From the NCBI GenBank assembly GCA_031272945.1, contig JAISST010000007.1, positions 1 to 38,538 on the forward strand: 38,538 nucleotides of DNA. The letters run 5' to 3'. The position numbers and the translations under genes are program-made. This DNA is from Fusobacteriaceae bacterium. Lineage in GTDB: Bacteria; Fusobacteriota; Fusobacteriia; Fusobacteriales; Fusobacteriaceae. The notes beneath the pieces were generated by a model. That model was not told the DNA's origin, did no database searches, and saw nothing but the letters and a program-made list of their open reading frames with translations. How positions within the stretch are numbered: the first letter of the stretch is position 1; each line of letters opens with the position of its first letter. Positions 1 through 8,592 of the stretch are shown here, in pieces.

Positions 1-2931
1 ATCCGGAGCATCAAAGATGATAAAGAGACGGAGTTTATCGCCTCCAAAGAGTTTGTATCGACGGAGGAGCCCTATGTCATTGATTATGTTCCCGAAGAGG
101 AGGGGGAATACTATCTCGAGGTGACGGATCTCGAGACAAATCAGACAACGGGAACGTCCTTCTACGCCTCGGATTGGACGAACCCCGCCGACGTCGTCCG
201 CCTGAACGGCCTCAAGATTTCCGCCGACAAAGCGAAATATACTTCCGCCGATACGGCCGTCGTCTCCTTTGAGGGAATCCGGGGCGCAAAAGCGCTTATT
301 GCCCTGGAGAAAAACGGAAAGATTGTCAGCCGAAAGATCCGGGATATCGGCGAAGAACTCGTAAAAGAAGAAATCGAGCTCGACAAATCCATGGTTCCCA
401 ATCTCTATGTCCATGTATCTTTGCTCCAGAACTATGACAAGAAGAACGACCGTTCCCTGAGATTATACGGCGCCGTACCTCTGTTGATTGAGGACGAGGA
501 TACAAAGCTCCATATCAGTCTCGAAACGCCGGAATCCATCCGACCCCAGGAGACATTTTCCGTAAAAGTCAAAAGCGACAAGAACAGGAAAATGGAATAT
601 GCCGTCGCTGTGGTGGACGAAGGGTTGCTGGATCTGACGACCTTCAAGACCCCTGATCCCTGGACGTTCTTTTACCAGAAACTGGCTTCCAGAGTGGAAC
701 TGTTCGACAACTATGACAGCATTATGGAAAAACCCTTCGGGGAGATTCATCAAATCCTGCAAGTGGGCGGCGAACTTCTGGAAAGAATGGCAATGCCCGC
801 CGCCAGGCGCGGCGCCGATCTCGGTTTTGAGGACGCCGAGCGCTTCAAACCCGTCTCCCTGTGGCAGGGAACCCTGGTGACGAACGAGAAGGGCGAGGGG
901 ACTGTCGAATTTACAATGCCCAATTATATGGGCTCCGTGCGGATCATGGCCGTGGCCGCCGACGGACCCGCCTACGGCTTTGCGGAAAAAACCATGGCGG
1001 TCAAAGCCCCCGTGGTGGTTCTGGAATCTCTGCCCCGTACGCTGAAAGCGGGCGACGACTTCGTATTCCCTGTGAAAGTATTCGCTTTGGAGGAAAATAT
1101 AGGGGATATCGAAGTATATTACTCCTTTAACGGCAGAACCCAGAGCCAGGTCGTCAATCTGAAAAAAGGAGAAGAAAAGACCGTTTATTTCAGCGAGCAG
1201 ATCGAACCCGCCGTGGGTCTGAACAACGTGGCCATCGGCGTAAAAAGCGGCGTATACAACTATGAAGAGACCGTGGAAATGGCGGTCAATTCCGACGCGC
1301 TCCCGGTCTCCCGCAGCGAAAGCGCGATGATCAAAGATAACGAAACCGCAACGTTCGTCCAGAACAAGAATTATGTGAAAAATACCGTAAAAAGTTCCAT
1401 CGTCATCTCCAATACGCCTGCATTGGGGATCGATCAGAGATTGCGCTATCTCATCGCCTATCCCTACGGTTGCGTGGAACAGACCACTTCCGCCGTATTG
1501 CCCCAGCTGTTTCTGGAACGTCTGATGACAGACAAGCAGTACGACAAAAAAGAAGTGATCCAGAATATCAACGCGGGAATCAAACGGCTCGTAAACAATT
1601 TCCAGACCTCCGAGGGCGGATTCTCCTACTGGCCGGGCGAACACTACACCGATGAGTGGGGAACCGGCTACGCGGCCACATTTTTGATCCTGGCCCGGCA
1701 GCAGGGCTATTACGTCCCCGATAACGCCTACTCCAAGCTGCTGAATTATCTCAAGAAAAGGATCCGGGAGCGTAAAATTCCCGATAATTCCGGTTACGGC
1801 GCGGACACTTACTATCTGATGAGATCTTACGGGCTCTATCTGCTGGCCCTTTCGGGCAGTCCCCTGCTCAGCGAAATGAATTACACCTACGCCGGAGAAT
1901 ATGACAAGCTTAACGTCATCTCGAAGCTGTACCTGGCGGGCGCCTATCAATTGGCGGGCGAAGAAAAGACCGCCAGGGAAATTCTGGAAAAGAGCAACGC
2001 CAAAGAGAAGATTCTGGCGACAGCCGATGTCCCCGAATACTACCGCTACAGTTACGGATCCGTATTGCGGGATCTGAGCGTCTATCTCCATATCTACTAT
2101 ACGCTTTACGGTTCTTTTGATCCCGACGCGCTGGATACGGTCCTGTTGTGGCTCCGTTCAGACAGCTGGTACAATACCCAGGCCACGGCCTGGGCGCTGT
2201 TGGCTCTTTCCAATTTTGTCGAAGACAGCAGCGACAAGAACATCAAAGGCGCCGTTGTCATAGACGGGGTCGCCACAACCTATGAAGGCGTCGGCGCAAC
2301 CCGGATGACAATCCCCGAAACCGCCCGGGAAGTGAAGATCACCCCCGAAACCCCCGGCAATACCTTTGTGACCTATTATTGGGAAGGGACGCCGCTCAAT
2401 GAAAAAACGGAGAATATCGTAAAAGGTTTCACCTTGGAGCGAAAGTTTTACGATACGGAAGGAAAGACCATCAACCCGAGGGAATTGGAATCAGGGAGGA
2501 CATTCTGGCTGGAAGTGGCCGTGACCCCCACGACGGACAAGCGCTACATCAGCAAGGAAAATATGGCCCTCGTCCAGATTCTGCCCACCGGTTGGGAAAT
2601 CGAAAACACGCGGCTCAGCGGAGAACAGAATCCCCAATGGATCCGTGAAAAGCTGGGAAATATCGAGAGTTGCGCGCGTTATATGGATATCCGCGACGAC
2701 AGGATTCTTTGGTTCTTCGACTACCAGCCTTACGGAGGCGCGCAGGGAAGCGGCGTTTACCGGTTCTTTGTCAAGATCAATACCGTCACGAGAGGAACCT
2801 TCGATTTCCCCGGTACAAAGCTTGAGGCCATGTATGATTACAACTTCCAGTCCTACTTGAACGGCTATCCGGTGAGGGTCGTGGATAAGAACATGCCCGC
2901 GGTAGCGGAAAATCCCGACAGCAACAAATGA
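1..2931 (+). CDS. Bacterial alpha-2-macroglobulin, C-terminal 976 residues (5' end outside window)
   Basis: The ORF track starts at GTG 121, but the frame is open back to base 1, so this is the 3' part of a longer gene. Visible parts are macroglobulin-like beta domains, a variable bait-like stretch (about residues 230-310), and the conserved A2M segment beginning near LWQGTLV. The thioester motif CVEQ lies at about residues 491-494, followed by an alpha-helical thioester domain and a C-terminal receptor-binding-like region. In this family the Cys-Gln thioester covalently traps proteases that cleave the bait, in the periplasm of didermic bacteria. The family is typically about 1,600 residues, so some 600 are probably missing upstream; the lipobox or signal peptide cannot be seen. 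pbpC lies 3.3 kb downstream on the same strand, a partnership known from other bacteria (E. coli yfhM-pbpC). The family call is firm. Confidence 0.93.
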   Translation: MRSIKDDKETEFIASKEFVSTEEPYVIDYVPEEEGEYYLEVTDLETNQTTGTSFYASDWTNPADVVRLNGLKISADKAKYTSADTAVVSFEGIRGAKALIALEKNGKIVSRKIRDIGEELVKEEIELDKSMVPNLYVHVSLLQNYDKKNDRSLRLYGAVPLLIEDEDTKLHISLETPESIRPQETFSVKVKSDKNRKMEYAVAVVDEGLLDLTTFKTPDPWTFFYQKLASRVELFDNYDSIMEKPFGEIHQILQVGGELLERMAMPAARRGADLGFEDAERFKPVSLWQGTLVTNEKGEGTVEFTMPNYMGSVRIMAVAADGPAYGFAEKTMAVKAPVVVLESLPRTLKAGDDFVFPVKVFALEENIGDIEVYYSFNGRTQSQVVNLKKGEEKTVYFSEQIEPAVGLNNVAIGVKSGVYNYEETVEMAVNSDALPVSRSESAMIKDNETATFVQNKNYVKNTVKSSIVISNTPALGIDQRLRYLIAYPYGCVEQTTSAVLPQLFLERLMTDKQYDKKEVIQNINAGIKRLVNNFQTSEGGFSYWPGEHYTDEWGTGYAATFLILARQQGYYVPDNAYSKLLNYLKKRIRERKIPDNSGYGADTYYLMRSYGLYLLALSGSPLLSEMNYTYAGEYDKLNVISKLYLAGAYQLAGEEKTAREILEKSNAKEKILATADVPEYYRYSYGSVLRDLSVYLHIYYTLYGSFDPDALDTVLLWLRSDSWYNTQATAWALLALSNFVEDSSDKNIKGAVVIDGVATTYEGVGATRMTIPETAREVKITPETPGNTFVTYYWEGTPLNEKTENIVKGFTLERKFYDTEGKTINPRELESGRTFWLEVAVTPTTDKRYISKENMALVQILPTGWEIENTRLSGEQNPQWIREKLGNIESCARYMDIRDDRILWFFDYQPYGGAQGSGVYRFFVKINTVTRGTFDFPGTKLEAMYDYNFQSYLNGYPVRVVDKNMPAVAENPDSNK

Positions 2932-2941
2932 CAGCCAAGTT

Positions 2942-2969
2942 TTGAAAATCACCAAAAATTCAGTATAAT
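2942..2969 (+). promoter_or_regulatory. Predicted sigma-70 promoter for the SPFH/zinc-ribbon/TPM genes
   Basis: TTGAAA (2942-2947) and a perfect TATAAT (2964-2969) are separated by 16 bp. They lie just after the A2M stop codon and 23 bp before the SPFH start codon. The SD AGGGAGG is at 2978-2984. This suggests the trio, and perhaps pbpC, can be transcribed independently of the A2M gene. Confidence 0.6.
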
Positions 2970-2992
2970 CACAGTCAAGGGAGGAATTTAGC

Positions 2993-4348
2993 ATGGGATT
3001 GTTGAAAGCAGCGTTAGGAGCAGCCGGCGGTACGCTGGCCGATCAGTGGAAGGAGTTTTTCTACTGTGAATCCATCAGCAAGGATGTCCTTGTAACAAAA
3101 GGACAGAAGAGGATTACCGGTCGTTCGTCCAACACAAAGGGCAACGACAACATCATTTCCAGCGGCAGCGGCATCGCCGTGGCCGACGGACAATGCATGA
3201 TCATTGTCGAACAGGGAAAAGTCGTGGAGGTCTGCGCAGAACCCGGGGAATTCACATACAACGCATCCACGGAACCGAGTATTTTCGCGGGCGGTCTGAA
3301 TTTTGAAAGCATCAAAAAGACCTTTGCCACCATCGGAAAACGCTTCACCTACGGCGGGGACACCGGCAAAGACCAGAGGGTCTACTATTTCAACACAAAG
3401 GAAATCATCGACAACAAATTCGGTACGGCAACGCCGATCCCTTTCCGGGTCGTAGACGCAAAAATCGGCCTTGACATCGACGTTTCGGTCCGCTGCAACG
3501 GCATATTCACATTTAAAATCGTGGATCCGCTGCTGTTCTATACAAACGTAAGCGGCAACGTGCAGAATGAATACGTGAAAGAAGAAATCGCCGATACGCT
3601 GAAATCCGATATTTTGACATATCTGGCCCCCGCTTTTTCAGCCATCTCCGATCTGGGGATCCGGCCGAACCAACTGGCCGCACAGAACATCGCCATCAGG
3701 GACGCGCTGAAATTGCAGCTTTCCCCCGAATGGTCCGACAGAAGAGGTCTCGAGATCGTCAACATCTCCTTCAATTCCGTGACGATTCCCAAGGAAGATG
3801 AGGATCTGATCAAACAGGCCCAGCGGGCAGCCATGCTGCAAAATCCCAATTACGCGGCGGCGACCATTGCCGCGGCGCAAAGCGACGCCATGCGGGCTGC
3901 CGCCTCCAATCCCAACGGGTCCATGGGGGCCTTTGTGGGCATGGGAATGGCTCAGGGCGTAGGCGGCATGAACGCCGGAGAGTTATTTAAAATGGGCGCG
4001 GCGCAAACCGCGGCTGCCCAGGGAGGAGCAGCGCCGGCGGTCGGAGGCGCGGCCGCGGCATCGTCGGGTTGGACTTGCCCGGCCTGCGGCACAGCGGGAA
4101 ATACCGGTAAATTCTGTCTCAATTGCGGAAAACCGAAGCCGGAGCCGACACAGGGCTGGACATGCCCCAAATGCGGAACGGTAAACCAAGGGAATTTCTG
4201 TATCAACTGCGGAGAAAAACGCCCGGCGGGCGCGCCGCTGTACAAGTGCGACAAATGCGGCTGGATTCCCACCGATCCCAAAAATCCTCCGAAATTCTGC
4301 CCCGAATGCGGAGATATTTTCGACGACAACGACAAGACAAAGGGGTAA
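2993..4348 (+). CDS. SPFH (band 7) domain protein with three C-terminal zinc ribbons, YdjI-like
   Basis: This 451-residue protein has an N-terminal SPFH/virion-core-like domain (about residues 1-290) and an Ala/Gly/Met-rich linker. Three Cys4 ribbons follow near residues 360-385, 389-413 and 419-445, each with two CxxC knuckles. It has no obvious signal peptide or long hydrophobic helix, so it is probably a cytoplasmic, membrane-associated oligomer. The start is set by AGGGAGG 8 bp upstream of ATG. The next two genes match the partners seen with B. subtilis YdjI (YdjG zinc-ribbon membrane protein and YdjH TPM protein), which help tether PspA to stressed membranes. No pspA is visible here, so a role in membrane-stress or raft-like scaffolding is inferred from family and context. 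Confidence 0.82.
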   Translation: MGLLKAALGAAGGTLADQWKEFFYCESISKDVLVTKGQKRITGRSSNTKGNDNIISSGSGIAVADGQCMIIVEQGKVVEVCAEPGEFTYNASTEPSIFAGGLNFESIKKTFATIGKRFTYGGDTGKDQRVYYFNTKEIIDNKFGTATPIPFRVVDAKIGLDIDVSVRCNGIFTFKIVDPLLFYTNVSGNVQNEYVKEEIADTLKSDILTYLAPAFSAISDLGIRPNQLAAQNIAIRDALKLQLSPEWSDRRGLEIVNISFNSVTIPKEDEDLIKQAQRAAMLQNPNYAAATIAAAQSDAMRAAASNPNGSMGAFVGMGMAQGVGGMNAGELFKMGAAQTAAAQGGAAPAVGGAAAASSGWTCPACGTAGNTGKFCLNCGKPKPEPTQGWTCPKCGTVNQGNFCINCGEKRPAGAPLYKCDKCGWIPTDPKNPPKFCPECGDIFDDNDKTKG

Positions 4349-4372
4349 TCTTACAAAATCCGAGGTGATAAA

Positions 4373-5452
4373 ATGGGCTCCCTAATGGAATTTAAATGCC
4401 CCAATTGCGACGCATCGATTCATTTTGACAGCGGCGCGCAGAAAATGAAATGTCCCTACTGTGGTACGGAACTGGAGATCAGCGCGCTCAAAGCCTATGA
4501 CGACGTGTTGCGGAAGGAAAAACCGGCCGGGGAAAACTGGGAAAAAGAAGCGGGATCCGACTGGCAGCCGGGAGAAAAGGAGGGAATGGTCATCTATTCC
4601 TGCAAATCCTGCGGCGGGGAAATTCTGGTCGACAAGAATACGGCGGCCACGTCCTGTCCCTTTTGCGGCAATACGGTCATTATGCCGAAAGAACTGGCGG
4701 GGGATCTGCGGCCCGACTGGGTCGTCCCCTTCAAATATGACAAAAACAGCGCCAAGGAAGCCTTGCGCAGGCATATGGCCGGAAAAAAGCTCCTGCCGAA
4801 AGTATTCAAAGACGAGAATCATATCGATGAGATCAAGGGCCTCTATGTGCCTTTCTGGTTGTATGACTGCACGGCCGACGCCCATATGCGCTATCAGGGG
4901 GCAACCTACCGGAGCTGGAGCGACGGAAGTTACAATTACAGAGAGCGGCAGGTCTACGCCATTACCCGGGAAGGGACGCTGGATTTTCATAATGTGCCCG
5001 TGGACGGATCCAGCAACATGCCCGACGAACTGATGGAATCTATCGAGCCTTATGATTTCAAGGAGGCTGTGGATTTTCAGGCCGCGTATCTGGCGGGGTA
5101 TCTGGCCAGCCGTTACGACGAGGACGCAGAAACGGGCAAGGCCAAGGTCAACAAAAGGATTCAGGCCAGTACGACAGCGTCTTTTGACGCGACCGTCAGA
5201 GGATTTTCCGAAGTCACGGTCCAGAACAGGACCATCAACCTGATCCACGGAAAAGTACGTTACGCCTTGCTGCCGGTGTGGATGCTCAATACGACCTGGC
5301 GCGGCGCCCGCTACACCTTTGTGATGAACGGACAGAGCGGAAAATTCGCCGGGGACCTCCCCGTGGACCAGGGCGCCTACTGGCGCTGGTTCGGCATGTT
5401 GTTCGGAATTGTTGCGGTGGTGGCTTTTATCGCGGCCAAGATGTTTCTGTAG
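4373..5452 (+). CDS. Zinc-ribbon membrane protein, YdjG-like
   Basis: The 359-residue protein has two N-terminal Cys4 zinc ribbons. The first is CPNC...CPYC at about residues 9-31; the second is CKSC...CPFC at about residues 80-102. A soluble middle region rich in Tyr and Trp follows, and one hydrophobic helix sits at the extreme C terminus (about residues 338-358), suggesting tail anchoring. Such proteins are often mis-annotated as helicase or PriA-like because of the ribbons; I see no helicase motif. The start at 4373 has GAGGTG about 5 bp upstream, while the alternative ATG at 4385 would be too far from it. It sits 24 bp after the SPFH gene and 12 bp before the TPM gene, so one transcript is likely. 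The molecular function is unproven. Confidence 0.72.
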   Translation: MGSLMEFKCPNCDASIHFDSGAQKMKCPYCGTELEISALKAYDDVLRKEKPAGENWEKEAGSDWQPGEKEGMVIYSCKSCGGEILVDKNTAATSCPFCGNTVIMPKELAGDLRPDWVVPFKYDKNSAKEALRRHMAGKKLLPKVFKDENHIDEIKGLYVPFWLYDCTADAHMRYQGATYRSWSDGSYNYRERQVYAITREGTLDFHNVPVDGSSNMPDELMESIEPYDFKEAVDFQAAYLAGYLASRYDEDAETGKAKVNKRIQASTTASFDATVRGFSEVTVQNRTINLIHGKVRYALLPVWMLNTTWRGARYTFVMNGQSGKFAGDLPVDQGAYWRWFGMLFGIVAVVAFIAAKMFL

Positions 5453-5464
5453 GAGGCGAAGGAT

Positions 5465-6250
5465 ATGAATAAGATGAAACTTGTGAGAAATATCATGATC
5501 GCCTTGTTGCTGGGATTGTTTTTCGGAACGGGCCTTGCGGCCGCGCCCCGGGTGGTAGACCAGGCAGGGCTTTTGAGCGCCCGGGAAGCGCAGGAGCTGC
5601 TCCGGAATCTCGATGCCGTCGCGGCAAAATATAACAATTGCGACGTGGTGATCGTCACGCTGCCTTCTTTGCAAGGAAATACCGCCGAAGCGGTTGCCGA
5701 CGACTTTTTTGACTATCAGGGTTACGGAATCGGCGCGGAGCGCAGCGGGATTCTCTTTCTGATCTGCCCCCAGGAGCGGGATTGGGCCATTTCCACAAGA
5801 GGCTACGGGATCAAAGCCTTTACAGACTGGGGAATTGATCAGATTTTTGAAAAAATGCGGAAGAATTTGTCCAATGATAATTACTACGGCGCTTTTACGA
5901 CCTATGCTTCCGAGTGCGACCGCTATCTTGCGGCCGCCGCCAAGGGAAAGCCCATCGACAAGGACAATACGTTCATGTCCGGCATCATTTCTCTTGTGGC
6001 GGGATTGATCGCCGCTCTGGGCGGGACCACGGGCATGAAAAGCCAGCTGAAAAGCATACGTCGGCAAGGAGCGGCGCAAAATTACGTACAAACCGACAGC
6101 TTGAGCCTTGCGGCCCAGAACGCTCTCTACCTTTTCAGCAATGTTTCGCGGACGCCTATTCCCAAGTCCGGCAGCAGCGGAGGAGGCGGCAGCAGCACGC
6201 ATGTGGGGTCTTCCGGCGCTACCCACGGCGGACGTTCGGGGAAATATTAG
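5465..6250 (+). CDS. TPM-domain membrane protein (YgcG/YdjH-like)
   Basis: The 261-residue protein starts with a signal peptide or signal anchor (hydrophobic residues about 9-27). A TPM domain of about 130 residues follows, starting at the family-typical motif RVVDQAGLLS. A second hydrophobic segment is near residues 173-190, and the tail is Gly/Ser-rich. The TPM domain is thus predicted to be extracytoplasmic, with the C-terminal tail on the other side of the second helix. TPM domains occur in photosystem-repair proteins and in envelope proteins of unclear activity. The SD GGAGG lies 8 bp before ATG. The stop is 3 bp before the pbpC ATG, so coupling to pbpC is likely. The role is inferred as a partner of the preceding SPFH and zinc-ribbon proteins. 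Confidence 0.75.
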   Translation: MNKMKLVRNIMIALLLGLFFGTGLAAAPRVVDQAGLLSAREAQELLRNLDAVAAKYNNCDVVIVTLPSLQGNTAEAVADDFFDYQGYGIGAERSGILFLICPQERDWAISTRGYGIKAFTDWGIDQIFEKMRKNLSNDNYYGAFTTYASECDRYLAAAAKGKPIDKDNTFMSGIISLVAGLIAALGGTTGMKSQLKSIRRQGAAQNYVQTDSLSLAAQNALYLFSNVSRTPIPKSGSSGGGGSSTHVGSSGATHGGRSGKY

Positions 6251-6253
6251 CAA

Positions 6254-8557
6254 ATGCTGAAATCCAAAAAACAAGTTCATTTCTTGTGTATGGCGATCAT
6301 TGCCGGAATTGCCGGATTTCTGTTTCTTGAAATCCGGACGCTTTGGTTGCGTTACGATATCCCGGCGCTGCTGAAAAACGTGGAACATTCCTACAGTCCC
6401 GCGCTCCTGGATAAAAATGACAGGATTCTTTCGGTGCAATTGAATGAAAAACAGCAGTGGCATATCAAAAGCCCGGAGAATGTTCCGGAAAACCTCAAGG
6501 CGGCTGTTTTGACCTATGAGGATAAAAATTTTTACCGGCATAGAGGGGTCGATATCCCGGCGCTTTTGCGGGCTCTCCGGAACAATTGGACCGGCCGCAG
6601 AAAAAGCGGCGCCAGCACCATCACCATGCAGGTGGTCAAGGTTCTTTCCCCCGGAAAACGGACCTATCTCAACAAAATCAAAGAAATCATCGCGGCGGTC
6701 AAACTGGACGCCTCTCTTACCAAGGATGAAATTCTGTCCCTTTATCTCAACAACGCCCCCTACGGGGGAAATATCACAGGTTACGGGACCGCTTCCCGCC
6801 TGTATTTTGAAAAAAGTCCCGGGGAACTTTCCTGGGGGGAGGCGGCTCTTCTGGCCGTCCTCCCCAACGCGCCCGGACTCATCAATGTGGAAAAAAATAG
6901 GGACTTGCTGCTTTCCAAACGAAACGACCTCCTGAAGCGTCTCCACGGGAAGGGCTTGATCCGGGAAAACCTGTATCAGTTGTCTTTGCGGGAGCCTCTC
7001 CCTGAAAAAATTCATCCTTTTCCGCGCATAGCGCCCCATCTGCTTCGAAGGTTGACGGAAAACGCGGACGAAAGGATGTTGCGCAGCACGATTGACGGGT
7101 ATTTGCAACAGCGATTGGAAGAGGTCTGCCGGACGTACGCGGATTTTATGAAGAATGAGGGGATCGCAAACCTCGCTCTGCTGGTGATCGAAAATCAGAC
7201 CCGGGCGGTAAGAGCCTATGTGGGGTCTCAGGATTTTCTCGATTTTGCCAATCACGGACAGGTGGACGGCATCACCGCAAGGCGTTCCCCGGGATCCGTT
7301 CTGAAGCCTTTTCTCTATGCCCTCGCCATGGACGCGGGGCTTGTGGCGCCCCAGTCCCTGCTCCCCGACGTCCCCCTGTATTTTTCAAATTTCAAGCCCA
7401 GAAACGCCAACGCGCGCTACAATGGTATGATCCAGATCCGCCTCGCGCTGATTCGTTCGCTGAATATTCCTTTTGTGCGTCTTCTGGAAGAATACGGCTA
7501 TGAGCGCTTTTACTATTTTTTGAAGAACGCACTGGGATTTGGGGAAAATGACCCCGACCGCTACGGACTTTCCCTGATTTTGGGGACGAAAGAGTTCTCC
7601 ATGGAAGATATGGGCGTTCTGTACGCCGGGTTGGCCGATTACGGAAATTTTCAGCCTCTCCGCTACTTGCGAAACCGCGAGAAAGATTCCCCGGCGGCGC
7701 GGCGGCTGATCTCCCCGGGCGCGGCGTGGCTGACATTACAGACCATCAAAGAGCTCGAACGTCCCGGTTATGAGAATTTTTACAAATGGAAGAATCCGAT
7801 TTCCTGGAAAACCGGAACGAGCTACGGGAGAAAAGACGGTTGGGCCTGCGGCGTTACGCCCGAGTATACGGTCATTGTCTGGACGGGGAATTTTACGGGT
7901 AAGGGCAATCCGAACCTCTCGGGGATTGTTTCGGGCGGCAGACTGCTCTTTAATGTCTTCAACGAATTGGTTTTGAAATACGCCGAATTCAAAACGCCGC
8001 CGGATTTGAAAAAAGTGGAAGTCGACGCGCGCACAGGCTACCGTCCGGCATGGCCCGGAATGAACGTCAAAGAAATCGACTATCCGGCGGATGCCCTGCC
8101 GCTGAAAGCGTCCCCTTACTACAAAAAAATTTACGTCAACGCCGCCGGAGAAGAAATTGATTCCCGGGATCCCGCTTTTGCCGAACGCAGAGAAAAAATC
8201 GCGCCGAATTATCCTCTGGAGGTCATCAATTACCTGATCCGGGAAAATATCGAGACGGACCATATTTTTGACCCGGGATTGAAAAATACGCCGACGCTGA
8301 AAATCCTGTACCCGGCTGAAAACGCGACAATCCTTTTGCCGAGGGATTTCGACGGAGAAAAGGAATTGATCGTCAAAATCGCCAATATCAAAGAACAGGA
8401 CGTCTACTGGTATCTGGACAATCGCTTTTTGGGTGTGGACAGCGTTTACGAAAAGCGGATCAAAACCCTCAGCGGAACCCATACCTTGACGATCATGGGC
8501 GAAAACGGGGAAATACGAAAAACAAGATTTACGATCAAAAGAACGACGGACCAGTAA
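6254..8557 (+). CDS. pbpC: Penicillin-binding protein 1C (glycosyltransferase/transpeptidase)
   Basis: This 767-residue class A PBP has an N-terminal membrane anchor (about residues 12-30). The GT51 glycosyltransferase domain carries EDKNFYRHRG (catalytic Glu89) and the ASTITMQ motif. The transpeptidase domain has SVLK (nucleophile Ser348), SLN as the second motif and KTGTS (Lys519). A C-terminal PBP1C-type beta domain spans about residues 675-765. It would polymerise and possibly crosslink peptidoglycan from the outer face of the inner membrane. The length and the C-terminal domain fit PbpC rather than PBP1A/1B. Linkage to an A2M gene is a known arrangement, thought to pair protease trapping with repair of breached wall. 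Unusually, three membrane-scaffold genes sit between the two here. No strong SD is visible. Confidence 0.92.
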   Translation: MLKSKKQVHFLCMAIIAGIAGFLFLEIRTLWLRYDIPALLKNVEHSYSPALLDKNDRILSVQLNEKQQWHIKSPENVPENLKAAVLTYEDKNFYRHRGVDIPALLRALRNNWTGRRKSGASTITMQVVKVLSPGKRTYLNKIKEIIAAVKLDASLTKDEILSLYLNNAPYGGNITGYGTASRLYFEKSPGELSWGEAALLAVLPNAPGLINVEKNRDLLLSKRNDLLKRLHGKGLIRENLYQLSLREPLPEKIHPFPRIAPHLLRRLTENADERMLRSTIDGYLQQRLEEVCRTYADFMKNEGIANLALLVIENQTRAVRAYVGSQDFLDFANHGQVDGITARRSPGSVLKPFLYALAMDAGLVAPQSLLPDVPLYFSNFKPRNANARYNGMIQIRLALIRSLNIPFVRLLEEYGYERFYYFLKNALGFGENDPDRYGLSLILGTKEFSMEDMGVLYAGLADYGNFQPLRYLRNREKDSPAARRLISPGAAWLTLQTIKELERPGYENFYKWKNPISWKTGTSYGRKDGWACGVTPEYTVIVWTGNFTGKGNPNLSGIVSGGRLLFNVFNELVLKYAEFKTPPDLKKVEVDARTGYRPAWPGMNVKEIDYPADALPLKASPYYKKIYVNAAGEEIDSRDPAFAERREKIAPNYPLEVINYLIRENIETDHIFDPGLKNTPTLKILYPAENATILLPRDFDGEKELIVKIANIKEQDVYWYLDNRFLGVDSVYEKRIKTLSGTHTLTIMGENGEIRKTRFTIKRTTDQ

Positions 8558-8592
8558 TCCGTACAGTAGAATCAATAATGAAAAGGAAAACC

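Noticed and set aside
463-2091. 542-codon minus-strand ORF inside the A2M gene
   Set aside because: Shadow of the A2M frame, with no SD and no recognisable domain.
4373-5452. PriA-like helicase annotation for the zinc-ribbon protein
   Set aside because: Only the zinc ribbons resemble such proteins; no Walker or helicase motifs are present, and the C terminus is a membrane helix.
4382-7255. 957-codon minus-strand ORF across the zinc-ribbon, TPM and pbpC genes
   Set aside because: It is antisense to three genes with clear family motifs, and its translation shows no domain. It results from codon bias leaving the opposite frame open.
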